64,000 nucleotides of DNA from Heliorestis acidaminivorans. Lineage in GTDB: Bacteria > Bacillota > Desulfitobacteriia > Heliobacteriales > Heliobacteriaceae. The DNA lies in contig NZ_WBXO01000004.1 of assembly GCF_008933955.1 (NCBI RefSeq), positions 124,001 to 188,000 on the forward strand, written 5' to 3'. The notes beneath the pieces are model-generated. The model ran no database searches. It was not told the DNA's origin and saw only the letters and a list, made by a program, of their open reading frames with translations. Positions 33,978-42,275 of the stretch are shown in pieces. Every line of letters starts with the position of its first letter. Within the stretch, counting starts at the first letter, position 1. A program made the position numbers and the translations under genes.

Positions 33978-35063
33978 ATGGCTGATAAGCCGATTCAAGG
34001 AGAAAAGCGGATGTTCGTTACAGGTAATGAGGCAGTAGCTTATGCTGCTCTAGCCGCTAACGTAGACATCATGTATGGGTATCCCATTACACCACAAAAC
34101 GAGATTATGCATTATTTTACTCGTTTGGCCCCTAAATTTGACAAGCCTTTTTTGCAGACTGAAGATGAAATCTCTGCAGGCTTTACTACAGTTGGCGGTG
34201 TAATGTCAGGTAAAAGATCTTTCACAGCTACAGCTGGTCCTGGTAATACTCTAATGCAGGAATCCATGTCCATGGCTGAAATGATGCGCATTCCTACAGT
34301 TGTCGTTATCATGCAGAGGGGTGGCCCATCTACAGCAACAGTTATCTATTCACAACAAGAAGTAACTATGACTTGTTATGGTGCTAACGGAGAAGGTATC
34401 CGTGTTGTCTACTCTACTTGTAACCACCAAGAGTTGTATGACTACACCATCAAGTCTTTCAATACAGCTTGGAAGTACCGCATTCCTACTTTCGTCTTAG
34501 GTGATGGCTACCAGGCGAAGATGCGTGAATCTTTAACTATGTATGATCCAGAAGCTCGTGGTATCAAGATGGTTGATACCTATCCGCTAGTAGGTCTTCC
34601 CGGATCTCCTGGTGTAGACCGTGATCCAGCTCACTTAAGAAATACCTACAACACAGAAGAAGAGCTTTACGAAGTTGTCAGTAACCTCGTGAAGGATTAC
34701 GAAGCAGTAGCACCTGAAATCGTAGAAAGCGAAAGCTTCGATTGTGATGATGCTGAAGTAGTCGTGCTAGCTCATGGTGTTGTAAGTCGTGCCGCTGTAG
34801 AAGCAGTTCGTGAACTGCGTAAAGCAGGCATTAAAGCTGGACATTTCCGTCCGATTACGTTACGTCCCTTCCCTGACAAAGAGTTAAAAGCTGTGGCTAA
34901 TCAAGCTAAGAAACTTCTTGTCGTAGAATCAGCCCAAGGACAGTTTGCAAAGCTTGTCCATCACTCTCTCTATGGCGATTCTACACCAATGGAGTACATC
35001 TTCAAGCCTGGCTTGGGGATCACGTCCGATGAAATTATTAATAAAGTAAAAGCCATGCTCTAA
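33978..35063 (+). CDS. korA: 2-oxoacid:ferredoxin oxidoreductase, alpha subunit
   Basis: The 361-residue protein is the alpha subunit of the pyruvate/2-oxoglutarate ferredoxin oxidoreductase family: GNEAVAYAALAANVDIMYGYPITPQNE near the start, GPGNTLMQES, and a VVLAHGVVSRAAVEAVRELR region. It oxidises 2-oxoacids to acyl-CoA with reduced ferredoxin, or runs in reverse to fix CO2. The four-gene order alpha-beta-gamma-ferredoxin follows. The 2-oxoglutarate (Kor) assignment is preferred over pyruvate or branched-chain acids by resemblance only. Confidence 0.9.
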   Translation: MADKPIQGEKRMFVTGNEAVAYAALAANVDIMYGYPITPQNEIMHYFTRLAPKFDKPFLQTEDEISAGFTTVGGVMSGKRSFTATAGPGNTLMQESMSMAEMMRIPTVVVIMQRGGPSTATVIYSQQEVTMTCYGANGEGIRVVYSTCNHQELYDYTIKSFNTAWKYRIPTFVLGDGYQAKMRESLTMYDPEARGIKMVDTYPLVGLPGSPGVDRDPAHLRNTYNTEEELYEVVSNLVKDYEAVAPEIVESESFDCDDAEVVVLAHGVVSRAAVEAVRELRKAGIKAGHFRPITLRPFPDKELKAVANQAKKLLVVESAQGQFAKLVHHSLYGDSTPMEYIFKPGLGITSDEIINKVKAML

Positions 35064-35080
35064 AGGGAGGGATAGAAAGA

Positions 35081-35842
35081 ATGACTGTTACATCTGTAAT
35101 GGAACCGAAAATGCCAAAATGCTGGCGGCAGGAAACTAAGCCTCATAAATTCTGCCCTGGTTGTGGTCACGGTGACGTATTAAAAGCTCTTGGTACTGCT
35201 ATTGATGAATTGGGCATTCAAGATCGTGTCGTTTTCGGTTGCGATATTGGTTGCTCCCTTCTATCCTGGGATTTCTTTAACTTTGACTCAATTCAGACGC
35301 ACCATGGACGTACTACACCTGTAATTACTGGTGTAAAGCGTGCTCGTCCTGAATTGATTTGTATTGCCTATATGGGTGACGGTGGCGGTTACGCTATTGG
35401 CTCTCAGCATCTAGTGAACGCGGCTAGCCGTAACGAGCGTATTTTTGTACTCTTAGCTAACAACGCTCAGTATGGTATGACCGGGGGACAAATGGCTCCT
35501 ACAACTTTACCAGGCATGAAGACGGAGACTTCTCCTTACGGTCGTGATGTAGAATGGACAGGTAATCCTACTCTTGGCCCTGAGATGGTAGCTGCAATTA
35601 CGCCTGATAGTGCTTATGTAGCCCGCGGAACTATGTCTAATCTTCGTCAGTTAACACAAATGATGAAGAAAGCTCTGCAAAACCAGATCGATGGCAATGG
35701 CTTTTCCTTCGTAGAGGCTCTTGCTTCCTGCCCAACTAACTGGCGCACTAATGCGGCTAAGACTTGGGAGTTCGTGGAAAAAGAAATGCCTCAATACTTC
35801 AAAGTCGGCGAACTGAAAGTTCCCGCCAAGAAGGAGGGTTAA
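35081..35842 (+). CDS. korB: 2-oxoacid:ferredoxin oxidoreductase, beta subunit
   Basis: The 253-residue beta subunit binds thiamine diphosphate. It has HKFCPGCGHGDVLKALG with Fe-S-coordinating cysteines, GCDIGCS, and the ThDP/Mg motif YMGDGGGYAIGSQHLVNAA...NNAQYGMTGGQMAPTT. GGGAGGG precedes the ATG. It follows korA by 17 bases and precedes korC by 2 bases. Lengths match four-subunit enzymes. Confidence 0.93.
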   Translation: MTVTSVMEPKMPKCWRQETKPHKFCPGCGHGDVLKALGTAIDELGIQDRVVFGCDIGCSLLSWDFFNFDSIQTHHGRTTPVITGVKRARPELICIAYMGDGGGYAIGSQHLVNAASRNERIFVLLANNAQYGMTGGQMAPTTLPGMKTETSPYGRDVEWTGNPTLGPEMVAAITPDSAYVARGTMSNLRQLTQMMKKALQNQIDGNGFSFVEALASCPTNWRTNAAKTWEFVEKEMPQYFKVGELKVPAKKEG

Positions 35843-35844
35843 GC

Positions 35845-36414
35845 ATGGGTAATCTCGTAAAAATTGCCTTAGCTGGTGAAGGTGGACAGGGTGTTCAGTC
35901 TGTTGCTGAAATCCTGGTAGAAGCGGCTAACGAAGAAGGCAAAGAAGCGCTCTATATTCCTAACTTTGGTGTGGAACAACGTGGTGGTGTATCCATTGCT
36001 TTTTGTCAGGTTTCTGATGATAAGAAAATTGGTTCACCGAAGTTTGAAAAAGGCGATATTGTGATTGCCTTGTCTGATCGTGCTATCCGACGTTGTGCTC
36101 AGTATGTAGATGAAAATACTGTTTTCATCTATGATACTTCTATTGAGGGAGCAGAAGGGGATCTGCCCAAAAATGCGAAGAAAGTTTTTGGCATTCCAGC
36201 TATCGAGGTAGCGAAGAATGAACTGCATCCTCGCGTCTTCAATATCATCATCATGGGTGCAACGATTCGTGCTACTCAGGTTGTTACGCCTGAACAAGCA
36301 AAACAAGCTTTAGAAGATAAGCTAGGATATAAATTTGAGCAGAATCCAAAGCTGCGTGAATTAAACTACCGCGCCCTTGAGCGGGGCATGCAACTGGTTG
36401 AAGGCCAGATGTAA
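35845..36414 (+). CDS. korC: 2-oxoacid:ferredoxin oxidoreductase, gamma subunit
   Basis: The start is the ATG at 35845, behind AAGGAGGG. An earlier in-frame opening overlaps korB and is not supported. The 189-residue protein has the gamma-domain signature IALAGEGGQGVQSVAEILVEA and NFGVEQRGGVSIAFCQVS. It forms the enzyme core with alpha and beta. Spacing in the operon is tight. Confidence 0.93.
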   Translation: MGNLVKIALAGEGGQGVQSVAEILVEAANEEGKEALYIPNFGVEQRGGVSIAFCQVSDDKKIGSPKFEKGDIVIALSDRAIRRCAQYVDENTVFIYDTSIEGAEGDLPKNAKKVFGIPAIEVAKNELHPRVFNIIIMGATIRATQVVTPEQAKQALEDKLGYKFEQNPKLRELNYRALERGMQLVEGQM

Positions 36415-36446
36415 GATCCCTGCGGGAAAAAGGAGGAACTCCCCCA

Positions 36447-36719
36447 ATGGCCGAATGGAAAGTCTACGTAACGGAAAGCGGTAAGGGAAGATTTAATATG
36501 TTCCCAGGACTTTGCAAGGGTTGCGGCCTTTGCATCGAGAAATGTCCTACCGATACAATTACTTGGTCTGATAAGTTAGGTGTCTACGGTACACCAGCTG
36601 TAGAAGTTCAACAAGATCCTGCTTGTATTGCCTGTGGCATTTGTCAGAACGTATGTCCTGATTGTGCCATTGTTATAGAAAAGCTTCCTAAAGAGCAGCA
36701 AAAAGAGCCTAAAGGATAA
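36447..36719 (+). CDS. korD: 2-oxoacid:ferredoxin oxidoreductase, ferredoxin-like delta subunit
   Basis: The 90-residue protein has two CxxCxxCxxxCP clusters: CKGCGLCIEKCPTDTI and CIACGICQNVCPDCAI, for two [4Fe-4S] centres that carry electrons from the ThDP site to ferredoxin. In many Clostridia this gene comes first in the operon; here it is last. AAGGAGG precedes the ATG. Confidence 0.93.
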   Translation: MAEWKVYVTESGKGRFNMFPGLCKGCGLCIEKCPTDTITWSDKLGVYGTPAVEVQQDPACIACGICQNVCPDCAIVIEKLPKEQQKEPKG

Positions 36720-36749
36720 GAACAGAGCTTTTTAAGAAGAGCTCTATAC

Positions 36750-36793
36750 AAAAAAGAAGCACGCCGAGAGTAAGTCTCGGGTGCTTCTTTTTT
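36750..36793 (+). terminator. Intrinsic terminator of the kor operon
   Basis: GAAGCAC and GTGCTTC, with an inner CGAGA/TCTCG stem, are followed by seven T residues. Confidence 0.9.
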
Positions 36794-36853
36794 CTTCTAG
36801 TTCCCTTTTGCTGTACTCTTCAGTATAATAAGTGATAGAGGTGATCAATCAAT

Positions 36854-37900
36854 ATGGCAGGTTTATTGAGTCGGCTGTTTGGAAAAAAAGAAGAACAGCC
36901 TCCCGTAGTGCCTCAAGTAACGTCACTAGGGGGAAAAAATACTAATGCTTCCCTTGACGTAGTGAAGGGGCAGGAGAATCGCTGGAATATTACTAGCTTG
37001 ACTAATGCTCTTCCCCACTATGAACTAGAAAAAGTTGCAATTATTCATTCCAACCGAGATTTCTATGTCGATTTGCCTCTAGAGTTGAAGCCTTTTATGT
37101 TGCAGAAAAACAAGAACTTTGTTTTTCATGAGGACAAGTCTTTTGACGGTTTTGGTTATTACTCTGATATTCCTATGCGTACAGGAATTATGGAACTTGT
37201 TGAGTTACTCAACAAGCACCGACTCATTGCGGCTAAGGAATGGTTGGAAGAAGCTACAGGAACTTTTGAGAATGAAACTAAGTGGGGCGTACTACATATC
37301 AACCCTTACGGCAAAACAGGCAGAATTGGTGAAGAAAACGCTTTAGAAGTGCAAGTGTACAAAACTGATGAGTTTACTCATCGTGTCTTCCGTTCCATCT
37401 ACAGAGAGCTTAAGAGCAACAATCATGAGATTTCTAAGATTGGACTTAACGAGGTTAATCGTTATAATTGCTTCTTAACGGAATTTAGACTTTATGGAGT
37501 TTTCTTGAACGAGAAGGGTACAGAGCAAGAAGTGATTCTGCAAAATGATGGAAAAGCCTCTGTGCAGGCCTTAGAAGAGAGTTCTTTAGAAGATCGTAAA
37601 TTCAGTCTACAAAAATGGTTTGCTAGTACCACGGCAAGAGACGCTGGTAGTAACGACAAAGCTTGGTCTAGTCTCAAGTATTATGATTTGTTTATCGACA
37701 AAGAAGATTTGACTATAGGCTTTACAGCATCAGCAACTTTACAGGGAGCAAGTGCTGTAACCTCTATGGCAATAGGAAAAAGTAAGGTTGTACCGTTGAC
37801 CAAGCAAGGACTATCTTCCTTGATGTCAGAAGGTATTGACCGTTCAACTGCTTATCAGCTTAGTATGTTAGGTGCACGCAATGAGATTGTAATCACATAA
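36854..37900 (+). CDS. Unknown 348-residue protein
   Basis: The soluble protein starts MAGLLSRLFGKKEEQPP, a basic amphipathic start followed by a proline-rich linker of the kind seen in membrane-surface-associated proteins. It continues with mixed alpha/beta sequence and has few cysteines. A C-terminal pattern (MSEGIDRSTAYQLSMLGARN) is suggestive of a helix pair. I do not recognise the family. GAGGTG precedes the ATG. It is flanked by a terminator and a convergent gene, so it is probably monocistronic. Confidence 0.6.
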   Translation: MAGLLSRLFGKKEEQPPVVPQVTSLGGKNTNASLDVVKGQENRWNITSLTNALPHYELEKVAIIHSNRDFYVDLPLELKPFMLQKNKNFVFHEDKSFDGFGYYSDIPMRTGIMELVELLNKHRLIAAKEWLEEATGTFENETKWGVLHINPYGKTGRIGEENALEVQVYKTDEFTHRVFRSIYRELKSNNHEISKIGLNEVNRYNCFLTEFRLYGVFLNEKGTEQEVILQNDGKASVQALEESSLEDRKFSLQKWFASTTARDAGSNDKAWSSLKYYDLFIDKEDLTIGFTASATLQGASAVTSMAIGKSKVVPLTKQGLSSLMSEGIDRSTAYQLSMLGARNEIVIT

Positions 37901-37911
37901 GATGACAGAAC

Positions 37912-39732
37912 TTAAAGGCTTTGAGGAATACTCGAAGCCTTTTCTGTTTTTTCACCTACCTTACGAACGATATCTGTAACAGGAACGATCTCAACATTCC
38001 TTGCTTCTAGTGCCGGTAGTACTTCTCTGATGGCTTGCACTGTGCTTTTGCCTCCGTCTGGCCCTACATGACCTATAACTAAGACCTCACCTGTTTTGAG
38101 AGCCCTTTCAGCAGCTTTGAGTATGCGTTTCTTCGTACCATCCTTACTGTGAGCTACATCGATGAAGTAGTCTCGACTGCCATATAGCACTTCTTGCCGT
38201 TGCGCTTCTTTGATTAATTGAGAATCTTCCGATGTACGGCTATCAATGACGAGCCAATTTAAGCTTTTGGCTGTTTCCACAAGGAGGCGAGCAACTCGAA
38301 CATCGGAAGTTGCCTTAGAGCCCATATGATTATTAAATCCGATGGCATGAGGGACTGAGCTATGGGCCTCTTCTAAGATGGTAATAATGTCCTCATCTGC
38401 CATAGATGTTTTTATTGTTTTAGGGCCATACCAATTTGGAGAGGCGCGATTCGCTTCTAAAGAGAGATGAACAATGATGGGAAAACCTGCGCGGTGAGCT
38501 TTTTCGCTTTCATCAGTAGAATATTCCATGAAGGGCATAATGGCCAAAGTGATGGGTCGATTGATTTGCAAAAGTTCTTTTGTTCCCACAGCGTTGTTAC
38601 CTAAATCATCGATGACGATGGCCATTTTGGCTTGTAACTTTGTAACTAAAATGTTTTGATCCCATTCTAATTGTCGATCAGCTTGCTCAGAAAGTGCTTC
38701 TCCTTCACAAAGCAAGGAAAAGGTATCAAATGGACCTTCGGAAATACGATCTGCTAAGGCCGTCATAGCTTCGCGAAAAGCTGTGGGATCCTCTTTGAGG
38801 AAATCTTCTAGAGCTTGGTTAAAGTTAAGTTGTATATGATTATCTTCGATGGTCAATTCCTTAAGAATTAGCTTTTCGGGAAAAAGGCCTGATTTTTTTT
38901 GCCAGTTATGGAGAGTGCTACGCAAATCTTGTGCTTCCGTAAACACTAATTCTTGACTAGCTTTAGGAGCTGTTGTAGAGCGAATGACTGGATCGGAAAA
39001 GAAATCGACGTTAAAAAAAGACAAACCTGCTAGATATTCTTCTGCGCCTTCTGCAAGGCCGTAAACAAGATCTCGTTGGTATAAAGGATCTTGTAGTAGT
39101 TGCAAGTCTTCAGGATTAGACATAAAGCCTAATTCCACAAGTACGGCCGGAATAGAGCTATGTCGTAAAAGATAGAAGTTAGCTGAACGTGGTTGATAAG
39201 TTTTAGTAATAGCTGGTGTACTGTTCATAGCTAGATAATTCATATGACGCTGTAAATGGTAGGCCAGTTCTTTGCTGGCTGGAGAAGCATGATGGTAGAA
39301 AGTCATGGGACCGCGCTCACTGCCTTTTTGGGTGGCGTTGCAATGAATGCTGATCAACAAATCAGCTTTTGATTCTTCCATTCGATCTACTCGTAGTTGT
39401 AAATCTTGTCGTTCACTGTAAGGCAGGCCTTCTAAGGAGCACATATCACTATCTTCCGTCCGGCTATAAAGGACTTCATAACCTCGTGACTGCAGTTCTT
39501 GGCCTAAAGCTAGAGCAATTTGTAAGTTAAGGTCTTTTTCCTTAACGTCAAAGTAGTAAGCCCCACTGTCGATTCCTCCATGACCAGCATCGATGAATAT
39601 GGTAGTTGCGGTAGTTTTATTTTTGCCTAGAAGCAAATAGATGGACAAAAAAACAAGTAAAAGTCCAAAGAAGGCTATTATTTTTTTTAGGATAGGACGA
39701 GAAAGGTAAAGGAATAAGCCCTTTTTTCTCAC
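37912..39732 (-). CDS. Fusion: amidase_3 (cell-wall amidase), GerMN-like and divergent polysaccharide deacetylase
   Basis: The 606-residue protein starts with a membrane anchor (residues about 14-35). Residues about 44-235 form an N-acetylmuramoyl-L-alanine amidase with zinc-site motifs IDAGHGGIDSG, SIHCNA and VELGFMSN. Residues about 240-360 resemble the GerMN domain seen in spore proteins. Residues about 370-600 match the divergent polysaccharide deacetylase family: AIVIDDLGN, VHLSLEA, GFNNHMGSKAT and GHVG. It should act outside the membrane on peptidoglycan. The architecture suggests spore cortex or engulfment-stage remodelling, which is inference. Confidence 0.82.
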   Translation of the reverse strand: MRKKGLFLYLSRPILKKIIAFFGLLLVFLSIYLLLGKNKTTATTIFIDAGHGGIDSGAYYFDVKEKDLNLQIALALGQELQSRGYEVLYSRTEDSDMCSLEGLPYSERQDLQLRVDRMEESKADLLISIHCNATQKGSERGPMTFYHHASPASKELAYHLQRHMNYLAMNSTPAITKTYQPRSANFYLLRHSSIPAVLVELGFMSNPEDLQLLQDPLYQRDLVYGLAEGAEEYLAGLSFFNVDFFSDPVIRSTTAPKASQELVFTEAQDLRSTLHNWQKKSGLFPEKLILKELTIEDNHIQLNFNQALEDFLKEDPTAFREAMTALADRISEGPFDTFSLLCEGEALSEQADRQLEWDQNILVTKLQAKMAIVIDDLGNNAVGTKELLQINRPITLAIMPFMEYSTDESEKAHRAGFPIIVHLSLEANRASPNWYGPKTIKTSMADEDIITILEEAHSSVPHAIGFNNHMGSKATSDVRVARLLVETAKSLNWLVIDSRTSEDSQLIKEAQRQEVLYGSRDYFIDVAHSKDGTKKRILKAAERALKTGEVLVIGHVGPDGGKSTVQAIREVLPALEARNVEIVPVTDIVRKVGEKTEKASSIPQSL

Positions 39733-39925
39733 TCTTTCACACCCTTTTGCTCTTTTTTCTAGTTTTAATACTTATGACAAAGAAGTCTTGCATAAACGTT
39801 TTTTGCAAAAAAAATTAAAGAGACTTTTTCTTGTGAGCCATTTAAAGGCTACTTTGGCTTTTTTGTCCGCTCAAGACTTGTAATCTACCGTTAAGCATTA
39901 AAATTTTGCGGCTTAAAAAAAGTTT

Positions 39926-39954
39926 TTGCAACAATTACAAAATTCAGATACAAT
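39926..39954 (+). promoter_or_regulatory. Promoter of the symporter operon
   Basis: TTGCAA (39926-39931) and TACAAT (39949-39954) are spaced by 17 bases. Confidence 0.7.
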
Positions 39955-39963
39955 AAGGCACGA

Positions 39964-40000
39964 GCCCTTTCCACAAAGAACCAGTTCTTGGGGGGAGGGC
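39964..40000 (+). promoter_or_regulatory. Leader hairpin of the symporter operon
   Basis: GCCCT/AGGGC and inner AAGAAC/GTTCTT stems form near the predicted transcript start. No T run follows, so it is more likely a stabilising or binding element than a terminator. Confidence 0.4.
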
Positions 40001-40052
40001 GGCAAAAGGTAACGAATAATCAAAATATTTAAACAAAGGAGGAGAAGGTAAG

Positions 40053-40229
40053 GTGCTTTATTTTTTACTACTGGTAGTTGTAGCCAGTATCTTTCTGGCT
40101 GTTTATCGGAAACAGCCCTTATTCCTCGGATTACCTTTTGCTGCCATATTTGTCCATGTATTGGTTCAGATTGCGATGGTGCCTATGGGTTTTTTCGAGA
40201 CTCTCAAGTTTATCATGAGTCTCCGGTAA
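40053..40229 (+). CDS. Small two-helix membrane protein of the symporter operon
   Basis: AAAGGAGGAGAAGG precedes a GTG opening a 58-codon frame. The product has two hydrophobic helices (about residues 3-17 and 25-46) separated by YRKQP and ends in a short basic helix (FIMSLR). It is the first gene of the operon, 54 bases ahead of the symporter small subunit. I know no family name. A third small component of the transporter is a reasonable guess. Confidence 0.6.
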   Translation: MLYFLLLVVVASIFLAVYRKQPLFLGLPFAAIFVHVLVQIAMVPMGFFETLKFIMSLR

Positions 40230-40283
40230 CCCAGGTCGAGGACAAAGCGAAAGAGGCGAATGTCTACTTTTTGAAAGAAGGTG

Positions 40284-40592
40284 ATGGGTGTGAAGAAACT
40301 TGATAAGCAGTTGGCCAATGCCTACTACTACACTAGAATCAAACATATCTCCATTTATTTGACCATCTGGTTTATCGTTTCCTTTGGAGTAGTTGCCTTT
40401 GCCGACTCCTTAACGGGTTTTTCAATGAATGGGATGCCTTTTCACTACTTCATGGGAGCTCAGGGTGCGCTCATCATCTTCGTCGCACTGCTCTTTATAA
40501 ATGCAGTCGTCAGTGATCGCGTAGACAGAAGCTTTGGCATTGATGAAGAGGCCAATGAAAGACTAGGGTCTGGAAAAACCCTAGACCATTAA
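40284..40592 (+). CDS. Sodium/solute symporter small subunit (DUF4212 family)
   Basis: The protein of about 102 residues has two transmembrane helices, the pattern IYLTIWFIVSFGVVAFAD and a second helix ending in the family-like VVSDRVDRSFGIDEE. DUF4212 proteins are the small partners of VC_2705-type sodium/solute symporters. The start could be GTG 40281, ATG 40284 or GTG 40290; spacing does not decide. It is followed 21 bases later by the large subunit. Confidence 0.82.
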   Translation: MGVKKLDKQLANAYYYTRIKHISIYLTIWFIVSFGVVAFADSLTGFSMNGMPFHYFMGAQGALIIFVALLFINAVVSDRVDRSFGIDEEANERLGSGKTLDH

Positions 40593-40613
40593 AATCGAAT
40601 AGGGGGGAACAGC

Positions 40614-42275
40614 GTGGATCAGCAATTTTTGACCAGTATGGCTTTTATTTTCCTTTCCTTTGCCCTGTACATTGGGATTGCCGTCTACAATCGTGCTCGG
40701 CAAACGTCTGACTTCTACGTGGCTAGCCGCGGTGTTCCTCCAGTGTGGAATGGGATGGCCATTGCCGGTGACTGGATGAGTGCAGCTTCCTTTATCGGAA
40801 TGGCTGGTACTGTAATGATTCTTGGTTATGACGGTCTTGCCTATATCATGGGTTGGACAGGTGGATATTTGCTTCTAACTTTTCTACTAGCGCCTCAGTT
40901 AAGAAAGTATGGTCGCTACACCGTACCTGAGTTTATAGGTGACCGTTTTGACAGCCATACAGCACGATTAATTGCAGCCGTTGGAACAATGATTATTAGT
41001 TTCGTATACATTATCGGACAATTGTCCGGTACTGGTGTTGTTTTAGGACGGTTGTTTGAAATTGATACAGCCATTGCTACGATGATCGGTGTCGCTGTTA
41101 TTACCGTTTACGCAACTTTCGGTGGTATGAGAGGAATCACCTGGACACAGGTGGCTCAGTTTATCATTCTCATCATTGCCTACGTCGTTCCTGTTGTGTT
41201 TATGTCTTTGCAGATTACAGGGAATCCAATCCCCTGGCTTACTTACGGGGATGTGGTATCGAAGCTCGGCGAACTAGACCGCGAGCTTGGTATTAGTGAA
41301 TACTTTGCACCTTTTGAACAGACCAATAAAGCACAGTTTCTGGCCTTGCTTTTCTGTTTAATGGCCGGTACTGCGGCTCTTCCTCACGTTATTGTTCGTT
41401 TCTATACCGTTTCTACCATGAAAGCGGCTCGTTGGAGTGGTGCTTGGGCTCTGCTATTTATCTGTATGCTTTATCTCACAGCTCCTGCCTACGCGGCTTT
41501 CTCTCGCTTCATCTTAATGACAGAAGTAGCTGGTAGACCTTTTGATGCTTTGCCTGCATGGACGCAGTCCTGGATTGATACAGGCCGCTTGAAGTTAATC
41601 GATCAAAATGGTGATGGTATCTTACAGTGGTCTGAGATTTCTATTAGTAACGATATCGTAGTTATGGCCACTCCTGAAATTGCTAATTTAGGCGTCTTTG
41701 TTGTTGGCTTAATGGCCGCTGGTGCTCTAGCCGCCGCTTTGTCTACAGCTGGGGGCTTGCTGATTGCTATATCTTCTTCTTTTGCTCATGACATCTACTA
41801 CCGCTTGATTAACCCACAGGCCAGTGAAGAAAAACGCTTGCTTGTTGCTCGTGTCTCTATTGCAGTTGCTACTATCGTAGCGGGTATCGTTGCTCTGGAT
41901 CCACCAGGTGTTATTACACAGATTGTAGCCTGGGCCTTCTCGATGGCCGCGGGAACTTTCTTCCCTGTACTTTTCCTAGGTGTCTGGTGGACGCGATGCA
42001 ATGCTCAAGGAGCTATTGCTGGTATGCTATCCGGTATGGCGGTAACAATGAGCTACATTATTGCCGCTCGTTATTTTGAATTTTCCCTTTTTGGTATTAT
42101 TGATACAGGTGCTGGAATCTTTGGAGCTCCTATTAGCTTGTTAGCTACGATAATTGTTTCTTTAGCAACTGCCGCGCCTTCTCAGAAGTTGCAGGAAGAA
42201 GTTATGGATTTACGTTATCCAGAACAAATGACTTACAAAGACGGGGAAGTGTGGATTCATGAAAACACCAGATAA
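40614..42275 (+). CDS. Sodium/solute symporter large subunit (VC_2705 subfamily of SSS)
   Basis: The 553-residue protein has about 13 membrane helices and SSS-family signatures (SDFYVASRGVPPVWNGMAIA, DWMSAASFIGMAG, GKYGRYTVPEFIGDRF-like region, SAGGLL near residue 380). A soluble loop near residue 330 contains an EF-hand-like DQNGDGILQWSE. Such symporters transport acetate or other short organic acids with sodium, and related ActP proteins take acetate. The start is a GTG after GGGGGG. It overlaps the next gene by 17 bases. Confidence 0.9.
   Translation: MDQQFLTSMAFIFLSFALYIGIAVYNRARQTSDFYVASRGVPPVWNGMAIAGDWMSAASFIGMAGTVMILGYDGLAYIMGWTGGYLLLTFLLAPQLRKYGRYTVPEFIGDRFDSHTARLIAAVGTMIISFVYIIGQLSGTGVVLGRLFEIDTAIATMIGVAVITVYATFGGMRGITWTQVAQFIILIIAYVVPVVFMSLQITGNPIPWLTYGDVVSKLGELDRELGISEYFAPFEQTNKAQFLALLFCLMAGTAALPHVIVRFYTVSTMKAARWSGAWALLFICMLYLTAPAYAAFSRFILMTEVAGRPFDALPAWTQSWIDTGRLKLIDQNGDGILQWSEISISNDIVVMATPEIANLGVFVVGLMAAGALAAALSTAGGLLIAISSSFAHDIYYRLINPQASEEKRLLVARVSIAVATIVAGIVALDPPGVITQIVAWAFSMAAGTFFPVLFLGVWWTRCNAQGAIAGMLSGMAVTMSYIIAARYFEFSLFGIIDTGAGIFGAPISLLATIIVSLATAAPSQKLQEEVMDLRYPEQMTYKDGEVWIHENTR
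41601..41636 (+). other. EF-hand-like loop coding segment within the symporter
   Basis: The encoded DQNGDGILQWSE has D1, N3, D5, G6, I7 and E12 of a calcium-binding loop. It falls in a soluble loop between membrane helices. Confidence 0.6.

Larger units (their letters stand above)
39733..40052. other. Divergent intergenic region with symporter-operon promoter and leader
   Basis: No gene is supported here. It contains a plus-strand promoter (39926-39954) and a leader hairpin (39964-40000), both listed separately. The remaining sequence is A+T rich. Confidence 0.6.
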
